NCBI GenBank assembly: GCA_002213445.1
Contig: NJIE01000027.1
Span: 44,638-108,637 of the forward strand
Direction: 5' to 3'
Origin: Xenophilus sp. AP218F
GTDB taxonomy: Bacteria > Pseudomonadota > Gammaproteobacteria > Burkholderiales > Chromobacteriaceae
DNA: 64,000 nt
Positions 36,953 through 45,286 of the stretch are shown in pieces. Below the pieces are notes generated by a model. The model ran no database searches. It had not been told where the DNA came from and saw only the letters and a list, made by a program, of their open reading frames with translations. Position numbers and translations under genes: made by a program. Position 1 is the stretch's first letter. Each line of letters opens with the position of its first letter.

Positions 36953-38344
36953 TTAACGGCCTTGCTGCGCCACACGCCAGGCGGCGTCCTGCTTGTGATA
37001 GCCCAACAGGTAATAGACGGCCACCAGGAACACCAGCCAACCCGGTCCCACGATCAAGGCCACGCGGGTATCAGGGAAGTAGGCCATCAGCGCGATCACC
37101 AGCGCGAGGAAAGCCAGCGTCAGGTAAGAGCCGTAAGGCCACAAGGGCATGCGGTGCGAAATGGCCGCCAGCTCCTGCGCCGACAGCTGGCGGCGGAAAC
37201 GCAACTGCGCCAGCAGGATGATGATCCAGGTCCATACCGCGCCGAAGGTGGAGATCGCGGTCAGCCAGGTGAACACCTCCTTGGGCGCGATGTAGTTGAG
37301 CAGCACGCCCAGCAACAGCGCGGCGATCGACATCAGCAGGGCCGGCACCGGCACGCCGCTCCTGGAGACATGCGCGAACATCGGCAGGGCCTGCTTCTGC
37401 TCAGCCAGGTTGTACAGCATGCGGCCGGTGCTGAAGATGCCGCTATTGCAGGAGGACAAGGCCGCGGTCAGCACCACGAAATTGATGATGCCGGCGGCGG
37501 CCGGAATGCCCATGCTCTCGAAGGTCAGGACGAAGGGGCTGCCGCGCGTGCCCAGCTCGTTCCACGGGTAGATGGACAGGATCACGAACAAGGCGCCTAC
37601 GTAGAAAATCAGGATGCGCCAGAATACCGAATCCACCGCGCGCGCCAGCGCCTTCTTCGGGTTCTTGGCTTCGCCCGCGGTCAAGCCCAGCATCTCCACG
37701 CCCAGGTAGGCGAACATCACCATCTGCAGCGACATCAGCACGCCGGAAAAGCCGTTGGGCATGAAGCCGCCGTGCGCCCACAGATTGGAGATGCCGGTGG
37801 CCACGCCGTCGTGGCCGAAGCCGAACAGAATCATCATCAGGCCGCCGATGATCATCAGCACGATGGTGACGATCTTGATCAGCGCGAACCAGAATTCGAA
37901 CTCGCCGTAGGCCTTGACCGCGATGAAGTTCACGCCGCCCATGGCCACCAGCGCCGCCAGCGCCCAGTACCAGGCCGGCACGTCGGGGAACCAGATGCCC
38001 ATGTAGACGCCGACCGCGGTGATTTCCGCCATGCAGGTAACCAGCCACAGGAACCAGTAGTTCCAACCGGTGAGATAGCCCGCCATCGGCCCGAGGTAGT
38101 CTTGCGCGTAGCGGCTGAACGAACCCGCCACCGGGTTGTGGATGGCCATTTCCCCCAACGCGCGCATGATCATGAAAATGGCGAGGCCGCCGATGCCGTA
38201 AGCCAGCATGATGGCCGGGCCCGCCATTTTTATGGCGGTGGCCGAGCCTAAGAACAGACCGACGCCTATGGTCGCGCCCAGGGCCATCAGATTGATGTGC
38301 CGCTCTTCCAGGCCGCGATGCAGCGTTCCTTCCGTGGACTGCAT
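36953..38344 (-). CDS. amino acid permease, ProY-like (APC superfamily)
   Basis: 463 aa with about 12 membrane spans. It strongly resembles E. coli ProY in length and throughout: HINLMALGATIGVGLFLGS, MRALGEMAIHNP, SFSRYAQDYLGP, SLQMVMFAYLGVEMLGLTAGEAK and FYVGALFVILSIYPWN (only short blocks are needed). The group imports proline, histidine or aromatic amino acids with protons; the exact substrate is open. GGAGAAACC precedes the ATG at 38344. Divergent from a solute-binding protein gene, with an inverted repeat between them. Confidence 0.9.
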   Translation of the reverse strand: MQSTEGTLHRGLEERHINLMALGATIGVGLFLGSATAIKMAGPAIMLAYGIGGLAIFMIMRALGEMAIHNPVAGSFSRYAQDYLGPMAGYLTGWNYWFLWLVTCMAEITAVGVYMGIWFPDVPAWYWALAALVAMGGVNFIAVKAYGEFEFWFALIKIVTIVLMIIGGLMMILFGFGHDGVATGISNLWAHGGFMPNGFSGVLMSLQMVMFAYLGVEMLGLTAGEAKNPKKALARAVDSVFWRILIFYVGALFVILSIYPWNELGTRGSPFVLTFESMGIPAAAGIINFVVLTAALSSCNSGIFSTGRMLYNLAEQKQALPMFAHVSRSGVPVPALLMSIAALLLGVLLNYIAPKEVFTWLTAISTFGAVWTWIIILLAQLRFRRQLSAQELAAISHRMPLWPYGSYLTLAFLALVIALMAYFPDTRVALIVGPGWLVFLVAVYYLLGYHKQDAAWRVAQQGR

Positions 38345-38406
38345 GGTTTCTCCTTTGTAATTTTGGGTGCCGTAACGAGCGGCACAAAAGTACCAGAAGA
38401 AACCGT

Positions 38407-38423
38407 CAATGTCATTTACATTG
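38407..38423. promoter_or_regulatory. operator-like inverted repeat between permease and solute-binding protein genes
   Basis: CAATGT-CATTT-ACATTG, a perfect 6-bp inverted repeat with 5-bp spacer, extended imperfectly to GTCA/TGAC. It lies 63 bp before the permease start and 106 bp before the other gene, in an otherwise AT-rich stretch. The cognate regulator is unknown. Confidence 0.45.
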
Positions 38424-38528
38424 TGACTGATTGCTCTAAATTCATAAAACATCGCTGGAGACTGGCAAGCGCGCCGCCGCTGGGCTATGCCGAAACGGAC
38501 AAGCTCGACCGAAACTCAAGGAGAAGAT

Positions 38529-39257
38529 GTGAACTACCGCAGTCTGGCCTGGCTGCTGCTCTTGCCCTGCCTTGCCCGCGCCGCCCCGGAGGTGACGCTG
38601 GCCTCGCTGGAATGGCCGCCCTATTCCGGACAGGCGCTGCCCGAACAAGGCAGCGCCGCCGCCATCGCGCGCGCCGCCTTCCTGGCCATGGGCTATCAAC
38701 TGAACATCCGCTTCCTGCCCTGGTCGCGCGCGGTGGCGCTGGCGCGCGGCTCGCCTCAGGTGATGGGATACTTTCCGGAATACGACTCCGAGCAAGGCCG
38801 CCGCGCCTTCGTTTTCTCCCAGCCGATAGGCGTCAGCCCGCTGGGCCTCGCCGAGCGCAGCGACCACCGCCTGAACTGGCGACACTTGAGCGATCTGTCG
38901 CGGCTGCGCATCGGCGTGGTGCAGGACTACGTCAACACCGCCGAACTGGACGCCCGCATCGCCAGCAAACAGCAAGCCGCCGACGCCGCGCTGGACGACG
39001 CCAAGAACCTGCTCAAGCTGCATCGCGGCTACGTCGACCTCGCCGTGATCGACAGCAACGTCTTCCATTACCTGATGCAGCACGACAAGGCGCTGCAGCC
39101 GCTGCAGGATCAATTGCTGATGAATCCGCGCCTGCTGGAGAACAAGCTGCTGTTCGTCTGCTTCAAGTCCAGCCCGGAAGGACAGCGGCTGGCCGCCATC
39201 TTCAATCAGGGCCTGAAACGGTTAAGCCTGCCCGCCCTGCCCGCGGACGCGCGCTGA
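38529..39257 (+). CDS. periplasmic solute-binding protein, family 3 type
   Basis: 242 aa from a GTG at 38529, with AAGGAG 5 nt upstream. A signal peptide (MNYRSLAWLLLLPCLARA) is followed by the two-lobed binding-protein pattern: VTLASLEWPPYSGQALPEQG, AMGYQLNIRFLPWSRAVALA and LRIGVVQDYVNT. Polar amino-acid binding proteins look like this, but no ABC permease or ATPase gene is adjacent, so it may be an orphan receptor or a periplasmic sensor component. An in-frame ATG at 38487 would add residues ahead of the signal peptide and is less likely. Confidence 0.83.
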   Translation: MNYRSLAWLLLLPCLARAAPEVTLASLEWPPYSGQALPEQGSAAAIARAAFLAMGYQLNIRFLPWSRAVALARGSPQVMGYFPEYDSEQGRRAFVFSQPIGVSPLGLAERSDHRLNWRHLSDLSRLRIGVVQDYVNTAELDARIASKQQAADAALDDAKNLLKLHRGYVDLAVIDSNVFHYLMQHDKALQPLQDQLLMNPRLLENKLLFVCFKSSPEGQRLAAIFNQGLKRLSLPALPADAR

Positions 39258-39261
39258 CGCG

Positions 39262-39296
39262 GCAAAAAAAATCCGGCCAACCTTGCGGTTGGCCGG
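39262..39296 (-). terminator. adhE terminator
   Basis: 12-bp stem ATCCGGCCAACC with GGTTGGCCGGAT, TTGC loop, followed on the minus strand by eight T. Confidence 0.92.
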
Positions 39297-39332
39297 ATGG
39301 TCCGGATCGAATCAATCAGGCGCGCGGCGGGA

Positions 39333-41993
39333 TCAGGACTTCTTGCCCTTGGCCGGCTTGGCTTCCGGCTTGGCCGCTTCCTCTTCGCGCTCCCAGGCTT
39401 CCTTGTACGGACGGCCGTAGTAGCTGTCGAGCAGCAGTTGCTTCAGTTCGCTTATCAGCGGGTAGCGCGGGTTGGCGCCGGTGCACTGGTCGTCGAAAGC
39501 GGCTTCGGCCAACGCATCCACCTTGGAGAGGAAGTCGGACTCGGCGACGCCGGCTGCCTGGATCGAGGACGGGATGCCCAGAATCTTCTTCAGCTCGTCC
39601 ACCCATTCGATCAGCTTCTCGACGCGCTCGTGGTCGCGGCTGGCTTCCAGGCCGAGATGGCGCGCGATCTCGGCGTAGCGCGCCACGCTCTTCGGACGGT
39701 CGTACTGGCTGAAGGCGGCCTGCTTGGTCGGCACGTCGGCCGCGTTGTAGCGGATCACGTTGCTGATCAGCAGCGCATTGGCCAGACCGTGGGCCAGACC
39801 GAACTCGGCGCCGATCTTGTGCGCCATCGAGTGGCAGACGCCCAGGAAGGCGTTGGCGAAGGCGATGCCGGCGATGGTGGCGGCGTTGTGCACCTGTTCG
39901 CGCGCCTTGGGATCGTTGGCGCCGTTGAGGTACGACGACGGCAGGTATTCCTTCAACAGCTTCAGCGCCTGCAGGGCTTGCGGGTCGGAGTACTCGTTGG
40001 CCATCACCGAAACGTAGGCTTCCAGCGCGTGGGTCACCGCGTCGATGCCGCCGAAAGCGGTCAGCGACTTGGGCATGTTCATCACCAGGTTGGCGTCGAC
40101 GATGGCCATGTTCGGGGTCAGCTCGTAGTCGGCGATCGGGTACTTCACGCCGGTTACTTCGTCGGTGACCACGGCGAACGGGGTCACTTCCGAACCGGTG
40201 CCGGAGGTGGTCGGCACGGCCACCATGATCGCCTTCTGGCCCAGTTTCGGGAACTGGTAGATGCGCTTGCGGATGTCCATGAAGCGCAGCGCCAGGTCGG
40301 CGAAGTGGGCTTCCGGATGTTCGTACATCACCCACATGATCTTGGCCGCGTCCATCGGCGAGCCGCCGCCGATCGCCATGATGACGTCAGGCTTGAAGGC
40401 GTGGGCCAGATCGGTGCCCTTGCGCACCACCGCCAGGGTCGGGTCGGCCGGCACTTCGAAGAACACTTCCACTTCCAGGCCCATCTTCTTCAGCAGGCGG
40501 ATGGGTTCGTCGACGAAACCGTGCTCGAACAGGTACTGGCCGGTCACGATCAGGCAGCGCTTCTTGTCGGACAGGTCTTCCAGCGCCACCGGCAGGCAAC
40601 CGCGACGGAAGTAGATCGACTTCGGCAGCTTGTGCCACAGCATGTTCTCAGCCCTCTTGGCGACGGTTTTCTTGTTGATCAGGTGCTTGGGACCCACGTT
40701 TTCCGAGATGGAGTTGCCGCCCCAGGAGCCGCAACCCAGGGTCAGCGACGGCGCCAGGCTGAAGTTGTACAGGTCGCCGATGCCGCCTTGCGAGGACGGG
40801 GTGTTGATCAGGATGCGGGCGGTCTTCATCTTGGTGCCGAAGTAACGCACGCGGTCTTCCTGCAAGTCCTGGTCGGTGTACAGCGCGGAGGTGTGGCCGA
40901 TGCCGCCCATGGTGACCAGCGCTTCGGCCTTGTCGCAGGCGTCCATGAAGTCGCGGGCGCGGTACATGGCCAGGGTCGGCGACAGTTTTTCGTGCGCGAA
41001 GGCTTCCTGTTCGGAGACTTCGGTCACTTCGCCGATCAGCACCTTGGTGGTCGGCGGCACGGTGATGCCGGCCATGGCGGCGATTTTGGCCGCGCTCTGG
41101 CCGACGATGGCGGCGTTCAGGTTGCCGTCCAGCAGGATGACCTTGCGCACCGCTTCGGCTTCGGACTTGGACAGGATGTAGCCGCCGTGCTTGTTGAAGC
41201 GATCGCGCACCGCGTCGTAGATTTCATCGACGATGATCACCGACTGCTCCGACGCGCACACCACGCCGTTGTCGAAGGTCTTGGACATCAGGATGGAAGC
41301 CACGGCGCGCTTGATGTCGGCGGTTTCGTCGATCACCGCCGGGGTATTGCCCGCGCCCACGCCGATGGCCGGCTTGCCGGACGAATAGGCGGCCTTCACC
41401 ATGCCCGGGCCGCCGGTGGCCAGGATCAGGTTGATGTCGGGGTGGTGCATCAGCTGGTTGGACAGCGCGACCGACGGCTCGTCGATCCAGCCGATGATGT
41501 CTTGCGGCGCGCCGGCGGCGACGGCGGCGTCCAGCACCAGGCGGGCGGCTTCACAGGTGGAGCGGCGGGCGCGCGGGTGCGGCGAGAAGATGATGCCGTT
41601 GCGGGTCTTGAGCGCGATCAGCGCCTTGAAGATGGCGGTGGAGGTCGGGTTGGTGGTCGGCACGATGCCGCACAGGATCCCTACCGGCTCGGCGATGGTG
41701 ATGGTGCCGAAGGTGTCGTCCTCGGACAGCACGCCGCAGGTCTTTTCATCCTTGTACTTGTTGTAGATGTATTCGGAGGCGAAGTGATTCTTGATCACCT
41801 TGTCTTCGATCACGCCCATGCCGGTTTCGTTGACCGCCATGCGGGCCAGCGGGATGCGCGCGTCGGCCGCCGCCAGGGCTGCGCAACGGAAAATGTGATC
41901 GACCTGTTCCTGGGTGAACAGGGCAAAGGCAGCTTGTGCCTTTTTCACTCGCGCGACCAGCGCGTCCAATTCGACTTGATTGCTAACAGCCAT
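39333..41993 (-). CDS. adhE: bifunctional aldehyde-alcohol dehydrogenase AdhE
   Basis: 886 aa, full fusion length. The N-terminal aldehyde dehydrogenase half (1-~440) converts acetyl-CoA to acetaldehyde, with the catalytic Cys in NGVVCASEQS; the C-terminal iron-dependent alcohol dehydrogenase half (~450-870) reduces acetaldehyde to ethanol, with AIGGGSPMDAAK and the metal-binding HSMAHKIGAEFGLAHG. Both steps reoxidise NADH during fermentation; AdhE forms spirosomes. The C-terminus ends in a charged Lys/Ala tail (EEAAKPEAKPAKGKKS). GGAGAAATAAGC precedes the ATG. An operator-like repeat lies upstream. Confidence 0.97.
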   Translation of the reverse strand: MAVSNQVELDALVARVKKAQAAFALFTQEQVDHIFRCAALAAADARIPLARMAVNETGMGVIEDKVIKNHFASEYIYNKYKDEKTCGVLSEDDTFGTITIAEPVGILCGIVPTTNPTSTAIFKALIALKTRNGIIFSPHPRARRSTCEAARLVLDAAVAAGAPQDIIGWIDEPSVALSNQLMHHPDINLILATGGPGMVKAAYSSGKPAIGVGAGNTPAVIDETADIKRAVASILMSKTFDNGVVCASEQSVIIVDEIYDAVRDRFNKHGGYILSKSEAEAVRKVILLDGNLNAAIVGQSAAKIAAMAGITVPPTTKVLIGEVTEVSEQEAFAHEKLSPTLAMYRARDFMDACDKAEALVTMGGIGHTSALYTDQDLQEDRVRYFGTKMKTARILINTPSSQGGIGDLYNFSLAPSLTLGCGSWGGNSISENVGPKHLINKKTVAKRAENMLWHKLPKSIYFRRGCLPVALEDLSDKKRCLIVTGQYLFEHGFVDEPIRLLKKMGLEVEVFFEVPADPTLAVVRKGTDLAHAFKPDVIMAIGGGSPMDAAKIMWVMYEHPEAHFADLALRFMDIRKRIYQFPKLGQKAIMVAVPTTSGTGSEVTPFAVVTDEVTGVKYPIADYELTPNMAIVDANLVMNMPKSLTAFGGIDAVTHALEAYVSVMANEYSDPQALQALKLLKEYLPSSYLNGANDPKAREQVHNAATIAGIAFANAFLGVCHSMAHKIGAEFGLAHGLANALLISNVIRYNAADVPTKQAAFSQYDRPKSVARYAEIARHLGLEASRDHERVEKLIEWVDELKKILGIPSSIQAAGVAESDFLSKVDALAEAAFDDQCTGANPRYPLISELKQLLLDSYYGRPYKEAWEREEEAAKPEAKPAKGKKS

Positions 41994-42055
41994 GCTTATT
42001 TCTCCAGAACGAAAATAAACCGCCTTGCGCCTGGCAGCGCTCGTTTAATGTCAAT

Positions 42056-42079
42056 AATATTTTCGTATTAGAAAATATT
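42056..42079. promoter_or_regulatory. operator-like inverted repeat upstream of adhE
   Basis: AATATTTTC-GTATTA-GAAAATATT: perfect 9-bp arms with a 6-bp spacer, 63-86 bp upstream of the adhE start, within an AT-rich promoter region (42041-42110). It matches neither the FNR nor the Rex consensus. Position suggests a binding site for a regulator of adhE. The remaining stretch to 42362 holds no visible gene. Confidence 0.5.
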
Positions 42080-42362
42080 TTTGGAATTAAATACCATTAA
42101 ACACTAAAGCGACGCTGCCTGCGCCAAAATCTTTTTGTAGCGAAGTCGTTACACGGTGCGGGTTTTACAGCGACTTGGCACCTTGGCGTTTCTCTGTTTC
42201 GCCATCGACCTGCCATCCATAAGCCGATACTAATCCATTTTCGGATATTCGTTTTTGCGCATAGCCAAACAATCGCGCATTTCACCGCCGGGAAATAGCG
42301 AAATCCGTTTTTCCGCGCCGGCGGCGCGGCGAATGCCTGTAATGGCGGCGCTACCAAAACGA

Positions 42363-42408
42363 CAAAACGGCCTGCCGCCGATCCCGCCCCGGGATCGCGC
42401 GCAGGCCG
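42363..42408 (-). terminator. terminator of the carbonic-anhydrase-like gene
   Basis: Outer stem CGGCCTGC (42368-42375) with GCAGGCCG (42401-42408) and inner stem GATCCC/GGGATC, followed on the minus strand by TTTTG. Confidence 0.7.
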
Positions 42409-42420
42409 CCTCGCCAGCCT

Positions 42421-43458
42421 CTATTTCATGAAGCCGTAACGGAAGAACTGGCCGCTCTTGAGCAGCTCGCGGATGCGGCCCGGATCGGTCTCGCCGTTGA
42501 TGTTGGTGATCACCAGCCGCCCCCGGCCCTGCTTCAGGTCGTTGAGCAGATCGTAATAGCCGCCCAGCACCGCCAGCTTGCCCGCCTCCACCTCGCCCGA
42601 GAACATCAGGATGGCGCCTTCCACCTGGTTGTTGATGTTGAGAAGCGCGCCGTTGGTGGCGTCGATGCCCTTGGGTATCTCGATGGAGGCCAGCTCTTTT
42701 TGCACCGCGTCCGACTGCGAACCGTAATCGCCGGCCGCGAGCTTGATGGCGCTGGATTGCGAGTGGCCGATGAACATCAGCAAGGGCGTGCCGAGCTTGC
42801 GCACGCCGTATTCGATGGAGCCTTCGCTGGTGGCCAGCTGGCTGCCCAGATTGCTGACCACGAACAGATCGGCGGAGTCGCCGAGGAGGGCGCCGGCCTG
42901 GCTGCCGATATCCGAGCCTATCACCACCGTGGCGCGCGGCGTGCGGTGTTCGGCCAGCTTGGCGAAAAATCCCGGCGAACGCTTGGCCATCTCGCGGGCG
43001 TTGGACTGGATGATGCCGTTGACCAGCCCGCGCACCTGGGAAGACGCGGAAGCGCCCATTTCCACTGCGGCGGCGGCCGGCTTGGCCGTTTTCTTGCGCG
43101 CCTTGGCCTTGCGGCGCGGCTGCACCGTGCCGCCGGGCGCCTTGACCTCGGGGCTGGGCTGGGACAGATCGCGCGCCGGCCGCGGCGGCGCCATCGCCAC
43201 GCCAGGCTCCATTTTCTCCGGCGCGGCGGCTTTGGCCGGCTCCGCCGACTTTTTCTTGCCCGCCTCCTCGCTCTTGGCCGGGGCCGCCTTTTCCGCCTGC
43301 GCGGCGCTGGCCTCGGCGGCGGGCTTGATTTTGAGCGGCAGCTTGATCACCTGCTGCACCTGCCCGCCGGGCGCGGCCGGCGCTTCGTTCCCCCACCCCG
43401 ATTGCGCCAACAGCAGCAAGCTGGCTGCCACGCCGGTTCCGATTAGCCTTGAGCGCAT
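42421..43458 (-). CDS. secreted beta-carbonic-anhydrase-like protein lacking zinc cysteines
   Basis: 345 aa. Signal peptide at ~1-24, then a low-complexity Ala/Lys/Pro/Glu linker (~25-135), then a C-terminal domain (~140-345) whose pattern is that of beta-carbonic anhydrase: ATVVIGSDIGSQ (where the family has CxDxR), DLFVVSNLGS (family DLFVVRNxGN), SIEYGVRKLGTPLLMFIGHSQSS (family S-x-xYAV-x-x-LGV...GHSxCG; key residues only) and NINNQVEG...GGYYDLLND. The first zinc Cys is Gly181, the Arg is Gly185 and the second Cys is Ser235; only Asp183 and His232 remain. Catalysis is therefore improbable. Start at 43458 with ACAGGAAGACAGC upstream. Probably a periplasmic binding or structural protein. Confidence 0.75.
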   Translation of the reverse strand: MRSRLIGTGVAASLLLLAQSGWGNEAPAAPGGQVQQVIKLPLKIKPAAEASAAQAEKAAPAKSEEAGKKKSAEPAKAAAPEKMEPGVAMAPPRPARDLSQPSPEVKAPGGTVQPRRKAKARKKTAKPAAAAVEMGASASSQVRGLVNGIIQSNAREMAKRSPGFFAKLAEHRTPRATVVIGSDIGSQAGALLGDSADLFVVSNLGSQLATSEGSIEYGVRKLGTPLLMFIGHSQSSAIKLAAGDYGSQSDAVQKELASIEIPKGIDATNGALLNINNQVEGAILMFSGEVEAGKLAVLGGYYDLLNDLKQGRGRLVITNINGETDPGRIRELLKSGQFFRYGFMK

Positions 43459-43660
43459 GCTGTCTTCCTGTAACGTCATGGAAATTGTGCTTATTCTGCA
43501 TCATCGACTATAGCCGGGAAAGCTGAATGCATCCATGCGTCAGATTCGGAGCATCCGGCAAACCCCGGCCAAGCGTCCGTGGCAAGGCCCGCCGCCCCTG
43601 GCTGCACCAGTCGCACGCCCCGCGGGCGCAACGCGGCGTCAGCGGTTTTGTCGGCCGCGC

Positions 43661-44581
43661 TTAGCCGGATCTTGCGCGCTGGCAGAGCGCCACGCCGGCC
43701 AGAACCAGCCCGCCGGCCAGAAACTGCGCGCTCGTCAAGCGCTCGTCCAGCAGCAGCCAGGCCAGCGCCACCGTAAACAGCGGAATCAGATTGATGAAGC
43801 TGGCGGCGCTGGCCACCGCCACCCGCGCCACCGCCCAAGTATACAGCCCGTAAGCGCCGAGCGTGACCGCCACGCCCAGATACAGCACGCCCAGGCTGGG
43901 CAGCTCAGGCCAGGCCTGCGGCCAGCGGCCCCACGGCGAGAGCAGCAGCAGCCCGAACCAGACGCAGCCCAGCGTCGTCTGGATGCCGGTGATGGCCAGC
44001 GCCGAGTAGCGCGCCGACAGTCGTTTGGCGATCAGCATGTAGGCGCTGGCGCATAGCATCGCGCAAAACTCCAGCGCATTGCCAAGCCAGGGGTTCGGCG
44101 CGGACGCGCTGGCTTCGCCCGCGGCGGTCAGCCACGCCACGCCGGCCAGGGACACGCCTATGCCCAGCCAGCCTTGGCGCGACAGCGGCTCCTTCAGGAA
44201 CAACAGCGCGCCCACCGAGGCCAGCAGCGGCAGCGTGGCGGTGATCACCGCCGCCTGCGAAGCGCTGGTCAGCGTCAGCGCGTTGGCCTCGAACAGAAAA
44301 TAGAAACAGGGCTCGGCCAAACCCATGGCCAGAATCCAGCGCCAATCGCCGCGCTGATAACGCCAGCGCACCCGGCCGCGCAGCGCCAGCGGCAGCAGGC
44401 ACACGGTGGCGATCGCCATGCGGGCGAACAGCACCGTCAGCGGATCGTAATATGCGAATACGTATTTGAGAGCGATGAAGGCGCTCGACCACAACAGCAT
44501 GGCCGCAATCAGGGCAAGATAGGGCAAAGCGAGTCCTCCGGCGGCGCGGGCCGTTTGCGCGGCCCCGGTTCGAGCCGGCAT
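43661..44581 (-). CDS. EamA/DMT-family transporter
   Basis: 306 aa with ten membrane spans and the duplicated EamA domain (~20-150 and ~165-300): LPYLALIAAMLLWSSAFIALK in the first half and SFINLIPLFTVALAWLLLDE in the second (short blocks shown for recognition). Members export amino acids or other metabolites. It starts 44 bp after the stop of the SnoaL-like gene on the minus strand and is probably in its operon. Confidence 0.9.
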   Translation of the reverse strand: MPARTGAAQTARAAGGLALPYLALIAAMLLWSSAFIALKYVFAYYDPLTVLFARMAIATVCLLPLALRGRVRWRYQRGDWRWILAMGLAEPCFYFLFEANALTLTSASQAAVITATLPLLASVGALLFLKEPLSRQGWLGIGVSLAGVAWLTAAGEASASAPNPWLGNALEFCAMLCASAYMLIAKRLSARYSALAITGIQTTLGCVWFGLLLLSPWGRWPQAWPELPSLGVLYLGVAVTLGAYGLYTWAVARVAVASAASFINLIPLFTVALAWLLLDERLTSAQFLAGGLVLAGVALCQRARSG

Positions 44582-44625
44582 TGTTTCAAACCGCGGCGCG
44601 GCTGTCTAACCTCCGCGCCTCGCGC

Positions 44626-45054
44626 CTATGGCCGCGCCGCCTGCAACTGCGCCTGCAAGCCCCAGCGGTCGGCCTGTATCCAGTACTCGACGATCTTGCC
44701 GTCGGCCACCCGATAGCAGGCGCTGTCGATCAACGCCAAGGAGCGGCCCGTCGGCGCATGACCGTCGATATCGCCCAGATGGCGGCCAAACTGGGTCCAA
44801 CGCGCATAAGCCTTGTCGCCATCGACCAACAGCTCGTCTATGCGCAGATCGAAGTCGCCGAACAGCTTGCGGAACTCGCGCACGTGTTCGGCGTAATCGG
44901 CCGGATCGCGCGGCAAGGCGCGCGGATGCTCGGACTCCAGCTGGTGCGCCGTCACCCGCTTCGCCAGATAGCGATGCGCCGCCTCGGGATCCCGTCCCGA
45001 GCGGACGTCGCGCAGAAACCCCGCCACCACTTCCCGCGTGCCGATCGCGCTCAT
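44626..45054 (-). CDS. SnoaL-like (NTF2-fold) polyketide-cyclase-type protein
   Basis: 142 aa. Cone-shaped alpha+beta NTF2 fold is indicated by the N-terminal helices (VVAGFLRDVRSGRDPEAAHRYL... partial), a central ADYAEHVREFRKLFGDFDLRIDEL region, and the end strand GKIVEYWIQADRWGLQAQL (key residues only). Members are cyclases, isomerases or simply binding proteins. Start at 45054, with GGAGGAGGG about 9 nt upstream; a longer frame overlaps the divergent LysR gene and is rejected. Likely controlled by that LysR regulator, 232 bp away. Confidence 0.8.
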   Translation of the reverse strand: MSAIGTREVVAGFLRDVRSGRDPEAAHRYLAKRVTAHQLESEHPRALPRDPADYAEHVREFRKLFGDFDLRIDELLVDGDKAYARWTQFGRHLGDIDGHAPTGRSLALIDSACYRVADGKIVEYWIQADRWGLQAQLQAARP

Positions 45055-45286
45055 CCCCGCCGCCCTCCTCCCCGGCGGATGCGCGCCATCGCCTCCGCCT
45101 CGTCCCGGCAAACGTGTCGCGCATGAATGCGCATTCCCAGCCGCCACCAATCGCCCAGAGCCCGCCATCCCGATCTGATGCTTTGCCACATGCTCGTCAC
45201 CATTGTTCCAGAAAATGCAATACCGATAGCGTATATGGCAAGAGGATATTGAAAAATCGCCAGATTGCTGACAGACTGTTCTGTAA

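Noticed and set aside
41994..42110. FNR or Rex site upstream of adhE
   Set aside because: Neither TTGAT-N4-ATCAA nor a TTGTGAAA-type repeat is present; only an unassigned inverted repeat is.
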